Positions 42,574 through 51,035 of a DNA stretch of 64,000 bases are shown piece by piece. The notes under the pieces were generated by a model. The model was not told the origin of the DNA and did not search any database. It saw only the letters and a program-made list of their open reading frames with translations. This stretch comes from Bog-473 sp963828505 (lineage in GTDB: Bacteria; Actinomycetota; Acidimicrobiia; Acidimicrobiales; RAAP-2). The position numbers and the translations under genes were made by a program. Numbering within the stretch: the first letter of the stretch is position 1; each line of letters opens with the position of its first letter. Location of the stretch: positions 508,071 to 572,070 of the forward strand of contig CAWHFM010000009.1 in the NCBI GenBank assembly GCA_963828505.1, in the 5' to 3' direction.

Positions 42574-44235
42574 GTGGCCTATGACATCCTCATCAAAGGC
42601 GGTCGCATCGTGGACGGCACGGGTAGGGCCGCCTTCCTGGGCGACCTCGCCGTCGAAGGAGGCCGCATCGCCGCCGTGGGTACGGTCGACAGCCCGGCAG
42701 AGCGGACCATCGACGCGTCGGATCACGTGGTGGCGCCCGGATTCATCGATGCCCACACTCACTACGACGCCCAGCTGCTCTGGGACCCGTCGGCTAATCC
42801 ATCTACGGCGCACGGGATCACCACCATCCTGACCGGAAACTGCGGCTACACCTTGGCCCCGGTCAGGCGGGACGACCAGGACTACCTGATGGGGCTCTTC
42901 GCCGCGGCAGAAGAGATTCCGAAAAAAGCGCTGCAGCTGTTCGCCCCTTTCCCATGGGAGACCTTTCGCGACTTTCTCGACTTCATGGAGGGCCGTGTCG
43001 GGGTGAACGTCGTCGCCCAGGTTGGTCACAGTGCGGTGCGTCGGTTTGTGATGGGGGATGCCGCGCTCGAGCGGGCGGCTACGCCGGACGAAGTCGCCGA
43101 GATAGTGGCCATGGTCGAGGCGGCCATCGAGGCCGGCGCGGTCGGACTGAGCAGCAGCCAAGCCCCCCACCAGCGGGGGGAGGATGGCGAGCACATTCCC
43201 TCCTTCTTCGCCGACGAAGCCGAGTTGCGGGCGCTGGCCGAAGCGGTCCGCCGCAAGGGCGCTCGGCTGTTGTCCATCAACCCGGCCAGCAAACGTGACG
43301 GTCTGAATGAGGAGGACCGTGCCCTCCTGGCCGAACTCGCCGATGTCTCGGGTGCGGTGGTTTCCTGGAACGACTTCGGGATGGGCACGCCCAACGGTGA
43401 CGGTGTCCTCGACTTCATGGAAGCCCAGTTGGCCAACGGCCGCGAAATCTATGCCGTGGCCCGCTGCCAACGGGCAGAGACACGGTTTACGTTGAAGAAG
43501 CTGTCGGCCATTTTCGCCAACTCGGAAGCCTGGGTTGACCTCTCACGCTTGGACCCCGAAGACAAGCTGGCCGCCCTCGCCGATCCGGAGTGGCGCGCCA
43601 AGCTCACCGTCTTCTGGGAGACAGCCAGGTTCATGGTCAACGCCTCTGTCGAGAAGGCGGGTACGCCAGAGACGAAACCTCTGGAGGGCCGGTTGCTCGT
43701 TGACATTGCCGAAGAGCGCGGGTGCACGCCGGCTGACGTGATGTTCGACGTTTGCATCGCCGACCGACTCGAGACGTTCTTTCGCATCGCGGGGCCCGTG
43801 GATGTCGACGAGTCGCGGCTCGAAGCGATCTTGAAGAGCCCGGCCACGTTGGTGGGAATCTCCGATGGAGGCGCCCACCTCCAGACGTTTGCCGGCGGCG
43901 ACTACACGAGCTATTTCCTGGCTCATTGGGTCAGGGAGAAGCAGTCCTTCACCCTCGAGGAAGGGGTGGCGGCGTTGACTTCGCGCGTGGCCGAATTTCT
44001 CGACCTCAAAGACCGGGGGACTCTCGAGGTCGGGAAGGCCGCCGACGTGGTGGTGTTCGACCCCGCAACTGTCGAGCCCCTCACGCTGCAGACCCTCGAC
44101 GACATTCCAGGGGGTGGGACGCGCATGACCAAGGACTCGACCGGCATCCCGTGGGTCCTCGTCAACGGCGTGTCCGTGGTCGAAGAGGGCAAGCCCACCA
44201 GCTCGACACCCGGAGCAGTCGTCCGGCGATGGTGA
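42574..44235 (+). CDS. D-aminoacylase/dihydroorotase-type amidohydrolase
   Basis: A 553-residue metal-dependent amidohydrolase of the N-acyl-D-amino-acid deacylase type: AYDILIKGGRIVDGTGRAAF, VVAPGFIDAHTHYDAQLLWDP (HxH metal pair), TTILTGNCGYTLAP, GISDGGAHLQTFAGG (catalytic Asp strand) and C-terminal KAADVVVFDPATV. GTG 42574 was chosen because GGGAGGA lies 8 bp upstream; the longer frame at 42547 overlaps the PrpD end. This is a different amidohydrolase clan from the seven ACMSD-like ones and hydrolyses amide or cyclic-amide/ester bonds. Substrate unknown. Confidence 0.9.
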   Translation: MAYDILIKGGRIVDGTGRAAFLGDLAVEGGRIAAVGTVDSPAERTIDASDHVVAPGFIDAHTHYDAQLLWDPSANPSTAHGITTILTGNCGYTLAPVRRDDQDYLMGLFAAAEEIPKKALQLFAPFPWETFRDFLDFMEGRVGVNVVAQVGHSAVRRFVMGDAALERAATPDEVAEIVAMVEAAIEAGAVGLSSSQAPHQRGEDGEHIPSFFADEAELRALAEAVRRKGARLLSINPASKRDGLNEEDRALLAELADVSGAVVSWNDFGMGTPNGDGVLDFMEAQLANGREIYAVARCQRAETRFTLKKLSAIFANSEAWVDLSRLDPEDKLAALADPEWRAKLTVFWETARFMVNASVEKAGTPETKPLEGRLLVDIAEERGCTPADVMFDVCIADRLETFFRIAGPVDVDESRLEAILKSPATLVGISDGGAHLQTFAGGDYTSYFLAHWVREKQSFTLEEGVAALTSRVAEFLDLKDRGTLEVGKAADVVVFDPATVEPLTLQTLDDIPGGGTRMTKDSTGIPWVLVNGVSVVEEGKPTSSTPGAVVRRW

Positions 44236-44245
44236 GCTTCGCTCC

Positions 44246-45892
44246 GTGACCCGGCCCCACCCCATATTGCGCGACTGGAACCGCTCGTACTGGACCTCGG
44301 GTGAGACCGGTCAGCTCCGGTTTCAGCACTGCCTGGCCTGCGACCGCCTCCAGCACCCGCCCACACCGATCTGTCGGACTTGTGGATCGGATGATCTCGG
44401 CGAACGTGACGTGTCGGGACGTGGTGTCGTCCAGAGCCATACGACCACACAGGGTCGCTGGCACCCCGACGACCCCTACTCTTACGTCGTCGCCGTCGTG
44501 GCCATCGAGGAAGACCCCGGAGTGCGCCTGACCACCAACGTGGTGGGCTGTCCACCGGACGAGGTACGCGTCGGCCTCCCCGTCCGGGTCGTGTTCGAAC
44601 GACAAGAAGACGTGTGGTTCCCGCTCTTCGAACCCACCGGAGAGGATCCGGTGGCGCTGCCAGCCGAGCGCGAACTTTTCGACACCATCCGTTCGGTGCG
44701 ACCGATGCCCCGAACCGACAAATTCGAGGACCGGGTGGCCCTGACCGGGGTGGGCATGTCGACGATCGGCCGCAAGTTGATGGTGTCCCCGCTTTCGCTC
44801 ACGGTCGAGGCCATCCGCCGGGCCGTTGCCGATGCCGGGCTCTCGATGGAGGAGATCGACGGCCTCTCGACCTACCCGGGTACGGGTGCCGAGGGTGGCT
44901 ACGCCGAAGGCGGCATCAGCGCCGTGGAGTCGATCCTGGGCCTCCGACCCACCTGGCACAACGGGGGGCACGAGACCCCGGGCGCCACCGGCTCGCTCAT
45001 TGTGGCCATGTTGGCGGTGGCCGCCGGACTGTGCCGTCACGTGGTGTGCTTTCGCACGGTCTGGCAGTCGACAGCCACCGAGTTGGCCCGCCGGGGCGAG
45101 ACGCCGGCACCATCCGGGCCTCGTCTCGTCTCGGGCGCCGACGAGCACTTGGCGCCATTCGGGGCCCAGGCCGTCCAAACCGTCGCCATGGCTGCCTCGC
45201 AGCACATGGCCCGCTATGGGACCACCCGGGAGACGCTGGGCTGGATCGCCCTCAACGCCCGCGCCAACGCGGCACTCAACCCGACAGCCGTTTACCGCGA
45301 CCCGCTCACCATGGACGACTACCTGGGTGCCCGGATCATCAGCTCACCCTTCGGGCTCTACGACTGCGACGTCCTCTGTGACGGCGCCGTTTCGGTCGTG
45401 GTCTCGGCACTCGACTCGGCCGCCGACACCCGACACCCGGTGGCCGTCGAGGCCGTGGGTATGCAAATTGCAGAGCGCATGGAATGGGACCAGGGCGTCC
45501 TCAGCCACGAGCCCCACGTGCTCGGTCCTGCTCGACACCTGTGGACCCGTACCGATGTCCGGCCCGACGAGATCGACGTGGCGGAACTCTATGACGGTTT
45601 CACGTTTAATTGCCTGTCGTGGATCGAGGCCCTCGGCTTCTGCGAGATCGGTGAGGCTCGCCACTTCCTCGACGGTGGCAAGGCCATCGCCCGGGAGGGC
45701 ACACTGCCCGTCAACACCCACGGTGGGCAACTTTCCCATGGCCGCACCCATGGCATGGGTCTGGTGCATGAAGCGGTGGTCCAAATGCGTGGCGAAGCCG
45801 GCCCCCGGCAGGTAGCCAACGCTTCGACGGCCGTCGTGACCAGCGGTGGACTCACCCCCGGCAGTGTGATCCTCCTCCGACGAGATCGATGA
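44246..45892 (+). CDS. natural fusion of DUF35 zinc-ribbon/OB protein and Ltp2-type thiolase-fold protein
   Basis: A 548-residue fusion. Residues about 1-140 are DUF35: WNRSYWTSGETGQLRFQHC, zinc ribbon CLACDRLQHPPTPICRTC, OB-fold from GRGVVQSHTTT. Residues about 160-548 are a thiolase-fold protein: DRVALTGVGMSTIGRK, VEAIRRAVADAGL, VAELYDGFTFNCLSWIEALG and LPVNTHGGQLSHGRTHGMG. The order DUF35-then-thiolase is opposite to the gene order at 19761/20936 (thiolase then DUF35). The fusion strongly supports physical complex formation. It probably cleaves or forms a C-C bond in an acyl-CoA. GTG start, 10 bp after the preceding gene. Confidence 0.9.
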   Translation: MTRPHPILRDWNRSYWTSGETGQLRFQHCLACDRLQHPPTPICRTCGSDDLGERDVSGRGVVQSHTTTQGRWHPDDPYSYVVAVVAIEEDPGVRLTTNVVGCPPDEVRVGLPVRVVFERQEDVWFPLFEPTGEDPVALPAERELFDTIRSVRPMPRTDKFEDRVALTGVGMSTIGRKLMVSPLSLTVEAIRRAVADAGLSMEEIDGLSTYPGTGAEGGYAEGGISAVESILGLRPTWHNGGHETPGATGSLIVAMLAVAAGLCRHVVCFRTVWQSTATELARRGETPAPSGPRLVSGADEHLAPFGAQAVQTVAMAASQHMARYGTTRETLGWIALNARANAALNPTAVYRDPLTMDDYLGARIISSPFGLYDCDVLCDGAVSVVVSALDSAADTRHPVAVEAVGMQIAERMEWDQGVLSHEPHVLGPARHLWTRTDVRPDEIDVAELYDGFTFNCLSWIEALGFCEIGEARHFLDGGKAIAREGTLPVNTHGGQLSHGRTHGMGLVHEAVVQMRGEAGPRQVANASTAVVTSGGLTPGSVILLRRDR

Positions 45893-45908
45893 AACGGCCA
45901 AGGAGCAG

Positions 45909-47183
45909 ATGATGCAGCTCGACGACATGATCATCCTCAGCATCGATGACCACGCGATCGAGCCGCCAGGCCTCTTCGAGCACCATCTACCGGCCAAGTA
46001 CCACGACCGTGCCCCGCAGCTCGTCCGCGAGCCCAACGGCAAGGAGCACTGGGAGTTCGAAGGCAAGGTCTTCGGCATCTTCGGCCTCAACGCCACCGTG
46101 TCCTGGCCCAAGGAGGAGTGGGGTCTCAATCCGAGCGCCCTGGCTGAGATGCGTCCGGCCGCCTACCTCGTGGATGAACGGGTCCGGGACATGGATCGCA
46201 ACGGCGTGCTGGCTTCCATGTGTTTCCCGAGCCTTCCCGGGTTCAGCGGCCGCCGATTCCAGGAGGCCGAGGATAAGGAACTGGCCCTGGTGATGCTGCA
46301 GGCTTACAACGACTGGCACATCGACGAGTGGTGCGCTTCACATCCGGGCCGCTTCATGCCATTGTCCATCGGACCGACCTGGAATATGGACGCCATGGTG
46401 GCCGAGGTCCGGCGAGTGGCGGCCAAGGGCTGCCGAGCCATTTCCATGCCGGAGCTTCCCCACATGCAGGGTCTACCCAGCTACGCCAGTGAGTACTGGG
46501 ACCCGTTCTTCCAGGTCGTGTCGGACCTGGGGGTGGTGATGTGCCTGCACATCGGCATGGGCCTCGACGCCATCAACATGGGGCCCGACTTCTCCATGGA
46601 CAACTTCATGGTGCTTTCGACTCAGGTAACCGTCCTGGCCGTTCAGGACCTGCTCTGGGGTCACGCGATGCGCAAGTATCCGGCGCTCAAAGTGGCCTTC
46701 TCTGAAGGTGGAATTGGGTGGATCCCCTTCCTCATGGACCGAGTCGATCGGCACTACGACAATCAGAAATGGACCGGTCAGGACTTCGGATCGAAGCGCC
46801 CCAGCGAGGTCTTCCGGGAGCATGCCCTGGCCTGTTTCATCTACGACCCCACGTCGCTCAAGCTCTACAACGAGATTGGTCTCGACATCATTGCGTTCGA
46901 GACCGACTACCCCCACTCGGACTCGTTGTGGCCGGACGCCCCGGAGGTCCTAATGGACCAGTGCCTCGGCGCCGGTTTGCCTGACGAGGCCATCCACCAA
47001 GTGAGCTGGCAGAACGTCGCCCGTTTCTGCGATTACGACCCCTTCGCGGTGATTCCTCGTGAACAGGCCACCGTCGGGGCCTTGCGCGCCCAGTCGGCTG
47101 ATGTCGACACTTCGATCGTGTCGAGGAGCGAATGGCGGCTCCGCTACGAGGCCAATCCGACCTACGAGGCCGCGGCTCCGTGA
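45909..47183 (+). CDS. amidohydrolase family 2 protein
   Basis: A 424-residue ACMSD-like amidohydrolase of the D.H..EP subtype: ILSIDDHAIEPPGLF at the N-terminus, VVMCLHIGMG (ligand His), GGIGWIPFLMDRVDRHYD and IIAFETDYPHSDSLWPD, with the catalytic Asp. VSWQNVARFCDYDP closes the domain. Two adjacent ATGs (45909, 45912) are possible. Spacing to the thiolase fusion is 16 bp and its stop overlaps the SDR start (GTGA). Confidence 0.85.
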   Translation: MMQLDDMIILSIDDHAIEPPGLFEHHLPAKYHDRAPQLVREPNGKEHWEFEGKVFGIFGLNATVSWPKEEWGLNPSALAEMRPAAYLVDERVRDMDRNGVLASMCFPSLPGFSGRRFQEAEDKELALVMLQAYNDWHIDEWCASHPGRFMPLSIGPTWNMDAMVAEVRRVAAKGCRAISMPELPHMQGLPSYASEYWDPFFQVVSDLGVVMCLHIGMGLDAINMGPDFSMDNFMVLSTQVTVLAVQDLLWGHAMRKYPALKVAFSEGGIGWIPFLMDRVDRHYDNQKWTGQDFGSKRPSEVFREHALACFIYDPTSLKLYNEIGLDIIAFETDYPHSDSLWPDAPEVLMDQCLGAGLPDEAIHQVSWQNVARFCDYDPFAVIPREQATVGALRAQSADVDTSIVSRSEWRLRYEANPTYEAAAP

Positions 47184-47962
47184 CCTACACAATTGACCTC
47201 GGTGGACGCCGAGTCCTCGTCACCGGTGCTGGGCAGGGAGTGGGACTGGCCATCTCTCGTGCCCTCGCTCAGGCGGGTGGCGAGGTACTGGTCAACGACG
47301 TCCGGGCCGAAGCCGCCGGCGAAGCGGTGGCTCTCATCCGCTCGGACGGCGGGAAGGCTCATGCGCTTCCTTTCGACGTTACGGACTGGGACCAGGTTTC
47401 GACAGCCATCGGGGGCAGTGGCCGTATCGACATCCTCGTCAACAATGCCGGGAACGCCGGCATTGAAGGATTCACCAAGTTGGTCAACTTCGTTGACAGC
47501 GATCCAGCCGACTGGCAGCGCTTCTTCGCCGTGAACCTTTTCGGGGTGATGCACTGCACCAAGGCCGCGTTGCCGTCGATGATCGAGGCCGGCTGCGGAC
47601 GCATCGTGACGATCATTTCCGATGCGGCGCGCAACGGCGAAGCCAAACTCTCTTCCTACGCGGCCGCCAAGGCGGGTGCAGCCGGATTCTGCCGTTCCAT
47701 CGCGCGGGAGGTTGGTCGCTATGCCATCACCGTCAACTGCATCAGCCTCGGCAATATCGCCACCCCGGCTACTGCGCCACCGCCCCCCGAGACGCCCGAG
47801 GAACACGAACGCGAACGATCCTTCCTCCGCCCATACGTGATCCGCCGTCGGGGTCAACCTGATGACGTCGCCGGACTCGTCACCTACCTGGCCAGTCCGC
47901 TGGCCGAGTGGATCACCGGACAGACCTATGTGCTCAACGGTGGATACACATTCTCCATGTGA
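47180..47962 (+). CDS. SDR-family oxidoreductase
   Basis: A 260-residue SDR: VLVTGAGQGVGLAISRALAQ, LVNNAGNAG, Tyr160 and Lys164 in SYAAAKAG, and C-terminal EWITGQTYVLNGGYTFSM. GTG 47180 overlaps the amidohydrolase stop (GTGA), so the 16 upstream residues in frame are not used. It probably oxidises a hydroxyacyl-CoA or alcohol with NAD(P). Next gene starts 39 bp downstream. Confidence 0.9.
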   Translation: MTYTIDLGGRRVLVTGAGQGVGLAISRALAQAGGEVLVNDVRAEAAGEAVALIRSDGGKAHALPFDVTDWDQVSTAIGGSGRIDILVNNAGNAGIEGFTKLVNFVDSDPADWQRFFAVNLFGVMHCTKAALPSMIEAGCGRIVTIISDAARNGEAKLSSYAAAKAGAAGFCRSIAREVGRYAITVNCISLGNIATPATAPPPPETPEEHERERSFLRPYVIRRRGQPDDVAGLVTYLASPLAEWITGQTYVLNGGYTFSM

Positions 47963-48001
47963 AGGACGAAGGAACCCCGAAACGATGAACAGGGAGCGAC
48001 C

Positions 48002-49194
48002 ATGAACAACTCGCCGATCGACTTTCCGGTCAACGATGCCGACAACCACATGTACGAGACGACGGACGCGTTCACCAAGTTCCTGCCTCGGGGCTACGAG
48101 GGCCTGATCAAGTATGTCCAGGTGAACGGTCGAACGAAGATTGCGGTGAAGAACGTCATCTCCGACTACATCCCGAATCCCACCTTCGAGGTCGTGGCGA
48201 AACCGGGTGCCCAAGAGGACTACTTCCTGAGGGGCAACAAGGAGGGCAAGTCTCGGCGCGAGATCCTCGGTGAGGCCATGAAGGCCGAAGAGGCCTTCTT
48301 CGCTCCCGAACCAAGGCTGGCACGGATGGACGAGTTGGGCATCGACCGGGCCATCATGTGGCCGACCCTGGCCAGCCTGCTAGAGGAACGTCTCGATGGC
48401 GACCCGGAGGCAACCCACATGGTTGTCCACGCGTTCAACCAGTGGATGCACGAGAACTGGACTTTCAACTACGACGACCGGATCTATCCGACGCCGGTCA
48501 TCACGCTTCCCATCGTGGAGAAGGCCATCGAAGATTGGAGTGGGTGGTGAGTAGGGGGGCGCGGATCGTCCTGATTCGGCCCGCCCCCGTACCCGGTTAT
48601 GAGGGCTACCGCTCCTTCGCCCTGCCTGAGTTCGACCTCTTCTGGGAGAAGGTGGTCGAGGCTGACGTCGCGGTCGGAATGCACGCCTCCGACGACGGCT
48701 CCACGCGGTACCTCAGCCTCTGGGACGGTCCCCGTGACGAGTACCTCCCGTTCCGGAACCAGAACGCCTTCGAGGAGGTGTTCCGCAGCTATCACCGAGG
48801 GATCATGGACGCCATGGGATCGGCGATCTGCCACGGCCTCTTCGACCGGTTTCCCGCTCTGCGGGTGCTGCCGGTCGAGAACGGCTCACGGTGGGTGGGA
48901 CCGCTCTTGGACGCCCTCTCGCACACCTACGAGCGCAACCCCCGCCTCTTCGGCGACGACCCGGTTGCCACCTTCAAGCGCAACGTGTGGGTGCACCCGT
49001 TTCACGAGGACGACCCCATGGACATCATCCGTTTGATCGGTGCAGAGCGGGTGCTCTTCGGTTCGGACTACCCGCATCCCGAGGGTCTGGCAGAGCCGAC
49101 CTCCTACGTCCAACGGCTGGCCGGCCTGCCGAGGGACGACATCGCGGCCGTTATGGGTCGCAACTTGGCACAGATCCTGCGTTTGGCCGCCTGA
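48002..49194 (+). pseudogene. amidohydrolase family 2 gene split by a frameshift
   Basis: The first part (48002-48550, 182 residues; DADNHMYETTDAFTKFLPRG) ends in KAIEDWSGW. The homologous continuation is in the other frame and reads LEWVVSRGARIVLIRPAPVP onward to LAQILRLAA at 49194, so one base seems missing near 48534. The second part has VGMHASDDGSTRY (ligand His) and VLFGSDYPHPEG (catalytic Asp). A GTG at 48547 overlaps the first part's TGA (GTGA), so translation of the second part by coupling is conceivable, but the homology crosses the junction before that GTG, which favours a frameshift. Corrected length is about 397 residues, normal for the family. Confidence 0.75.
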
Positions 49195-49204
49195 CTCCGC
49201 GGGA

Positions 49205-49747
49205 TCACTGGTCCTGCGACTCGAAGGGCGGGCGGTCCCAGAACGCCTGGAAGGTTTCGAAAGCCTCGGGCATGCGCCCACCCCGCTTGGGTCCTCGCAC
49301 CTCACCGGGGGCGATGATGCGGGCCTCGCCGTGCACCGGGTGGCCCGAGTGTCCCCGGTACCAGGAGCGAAGCCGGCGCCGCCGGAAGCACCAACTCTCG
49401 TTAATCCGCTCGTAGGTGTCCCAGTAGGCCAGCGCCTCGTCGAACCAATACTCGGGCTCGAGCACGTGATGCTGCGCGAGGCAGTAGACGACGCCCTGAG
49501 CATGGTCGGCGTCGTGCAGATCGATTACGTGGTTGGCGACGAGGTGGAAGGAGCAGTGGAAGTTGCGCAGGGCCTGGTCGTAGAAGCGTCGTACTCCATC
49601 GGCGCCGTGACCGAAGCGTCCGTTGTCCACGTCGGGAGCGAAGAGGCCGGCCAGGGCGTCGAGGTCCTTGCTGTCGACGGCCAGCGCGTAGCGCAGCGCC
49701 ACTTCCCTGATGGCGTCGCGATCGACGAGGCGCTGGAGATCGTCCAC
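49205..49747 (-). CDS. NTF2/SnoaL-like fold protein
   Basis: A 180-residue SnoaL-like protein: LVDRDAIREVALRYALAVDS, DLDALAGLFAPDVDNGRFG, SFHLVANHVIDLHDADHAQG, WFDEALAYWDTYERINESWC and RRRLRSWYRGHSGH. The conserved W.f.RR.....WY pattern is the same as in the fragment at 5119. Possible roles are a dehydratase, isomerase or hydrolase on a ring or acyl intermediate. It lies 8 bp downstream of the SDR gene at 49756, with which it forms a minus-strand operon driven from the operator at 50688. Confidence 0.75.
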   Translation of the reverse strand: MDDLQRLVDRDAIREVALRYALAVDSKDLDALAGLFAPDVDNGRFGHGADGVRRFYDQALRNFHCSFHLVANHVIDLHDADHAQGVVYCLAQHHVLEPEYWFDEALAYWDTYERINESWCFRRRRLRSWYRGHSGHPVHGEARIIAPGEVRGPKRGGRMPEAFETFQAFWDRPPFESQDQ

Positions 49748-49755
49748 GAATGCCC

Positions 49756-50601
49756 TCAGCCCTCGTTGTCCTGGCCGCTCAGGCGATTGATCCCACCCGT
49801 CCGGGCCGGATTGCCGGCCAGCAGGCCGCCGTCGACGGGAAGGACCGTGCCCGTCACATAGGCCGAGCGGTCACTGGCGAAGTAAAGGGCCGCTTCGGCC
49901 ATGTCGTCGGTCGTACCCTGCCTGGCGAGTGGCTGCTGGGAGAGGATGTACTCGCGAATGCGACGGAGGGTCTCGGCCCGCTCGGCTTCGGGCAAATGGG
50001 AGGTCATCGTCTGTTCGAGGATCGGCGTCTCTATGTTCCCTGGGGCGATACAGTTCACCCGCACCCGGTGCCGCCCCAGTCCGACCGCGGCTGCCTTGGT
50101 GAAGTGGATCACCCCTGATTTAGACAGGTGGTACGCCCACAGGCTGGGGGCGAACTGCATGCCACCCACCGAGGAAATGTTGATGATCGACCCACCAGTG
50201 GCTTCGGCCATGTGTCGAGCCGCCTCTCGGGTGCCGACCATCACGCCCAACAGGTTGACGTCCATGACTCGGTGGAAGTCGGAAAAGTCCTCGTCGAAGA
50301 GCGTCGGATGGCGGATCCCCGCCGTCCCGGCGTTGTTGAACATGACGTGCAGGCCGCCGAACCGCTCGAGGGCGAAGGCCACCAGCGCCACGACCTCGTC
50401 TGGTTGGCCAACATCCGTGTGAAGAAAGGCGGCTTGCTCCCCGAGATCGGCCACGAGCGACTGCCCCCTATCCCGGTCGATGTCAGCCACCACCACGCGG
50501 GCTCCCTCGGCGAGGAACCTCTCGACGGTTCGGAGACCGATACCCGAAGACCCTCCGGTGACGATGGCCACCTTTCCGTCAAGCTCTCCGCTCACCTGCA
50601 C
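49756..50601 (-). CDS. SDR-family oxidoreductase
   Basis: A 281-residue SDR: VAIVTGGSSGIGLRTVERFL, MFNNAG, Tyr157/Lys161 in YHLSKSG, and YVTGTVLPVDGGLLAGNPA. Two GTG codons (50601 and 50595) are possible starts. It is divergent from the Rieske ferredoxin gene, with the operator 50688 between them, and is followed by the NTF2-like gene. Probably oxidises a hydroxyl on a pathway intermediate. Confidence 0.9.
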   Translation of the reverse strand: MQVSGELDGKVAIVTGGSSGIGLRTVERFLAEGARVVVADIDRDRGQSLVADLGEQAAFLHTDVGQPDEVVALVAFALERFGGLHVMFNNAGTAGIRHPTLFDEDFSDFHRVMDVNLLGVMVGTREAARHMAEATGGSIINISSVGGMQFAPSLWAYHLSKSGVIHFTKAAAVGLGRHRVRVNCIAPGNIETPILEQTMTSHLPEAERAETLRRIREYILSQQPLARQGTTDDMAEAALYFASDRSAYVTGTVLPVDGGLLAGNPARTGGINRLSGQDNEG

Positions 50602-50687
50602 CTACCTTCTGCTCTTCAACGGGCCTGTTCCGCTGGATTCTGGGCCTAGGCACCCACACATCGGAACTGCTGCCCTTCTCACCAAAG

Positions 50688-50703
50688 TGACAGTACACTG
50701 TCG
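50688..50703. promoter_or_regulatory. TetR-type operator, site 10
   Basis: TGACAGTACACTGTCG, identical to site 1. It ends two bases before the ATG of the Rieske gene (50706), so the transcript of that gene would be nearly leaderless if the promoter overlaps the operator as elsewhere. Confidence 0.85.
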
Positions 50704-50705
50704 CG

Positions 50706-51035
50706 ATGGCCTTCAGGCGGGTGTGCGCCGAGAGCGACATCGGTGCCGGCGAGTTAACGGCTTTCTTCCTCGAGGGCTGGGAGGTGCTGGTGGTGCGGGA
50801 CGCCTCGGGAACGCTTCGGGCCATGGACGGGATCTGTCCGCATGAGCAGTTCCCGCTGGCCATGGGGGGCTTCGATGGCACCGTCATTACCTGCGCCAAC
50901 CACATGTGGTCCTTCGACGCCACAACCGGCAAGGGCATCTCGAATCCGAGCTGCCAGCTCGAGCAGTACGCGCTCAAGGTCGACGACGGGGAGGTGTTCG
51001 TCGACACGGAGGCTTCGGCGGAGGCGACACGGTGA
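50706..51035 (+). CDS. Rieske-type [2Fe-2S] ferredoxin
   Basis: A 109-residue Rieske ferredoxin with both ligand pairs: GICPHEQFPL (CxH) and ITCANHMWSFDATTG (CxxH), about 20 residues apart. Length and motif fit the small soluble ferredoxins of ring-hydroxylating oxygenases (TmoC/BphF type). It carries electrons to an oxygenase or a P450. GTGA at 51032-51035 couples it to the following redox gene. No oxygenase alpha subunit is present in the window, so its partner is presumably a P450 or lies elsewhere. Confidence 0.9.
   Translation: MAFRRVCAESDIGAGELTAFFLEGWEVLVVRDASGTLRAMDGICPHEQFPLAMGGFDGTVITCANHMWSFDATTGKGISNPSCQLEQYALKVDDGEVFVDTEASAEATR

Noticed and set aside
43140..43200. Repeated short CC/GG-rich segments suggesting a CRISPR or hairpin array
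   Set aside because: They are ordinary codons of the amidohydrolase; no regularly spaced repeats exist anywhere in the window.
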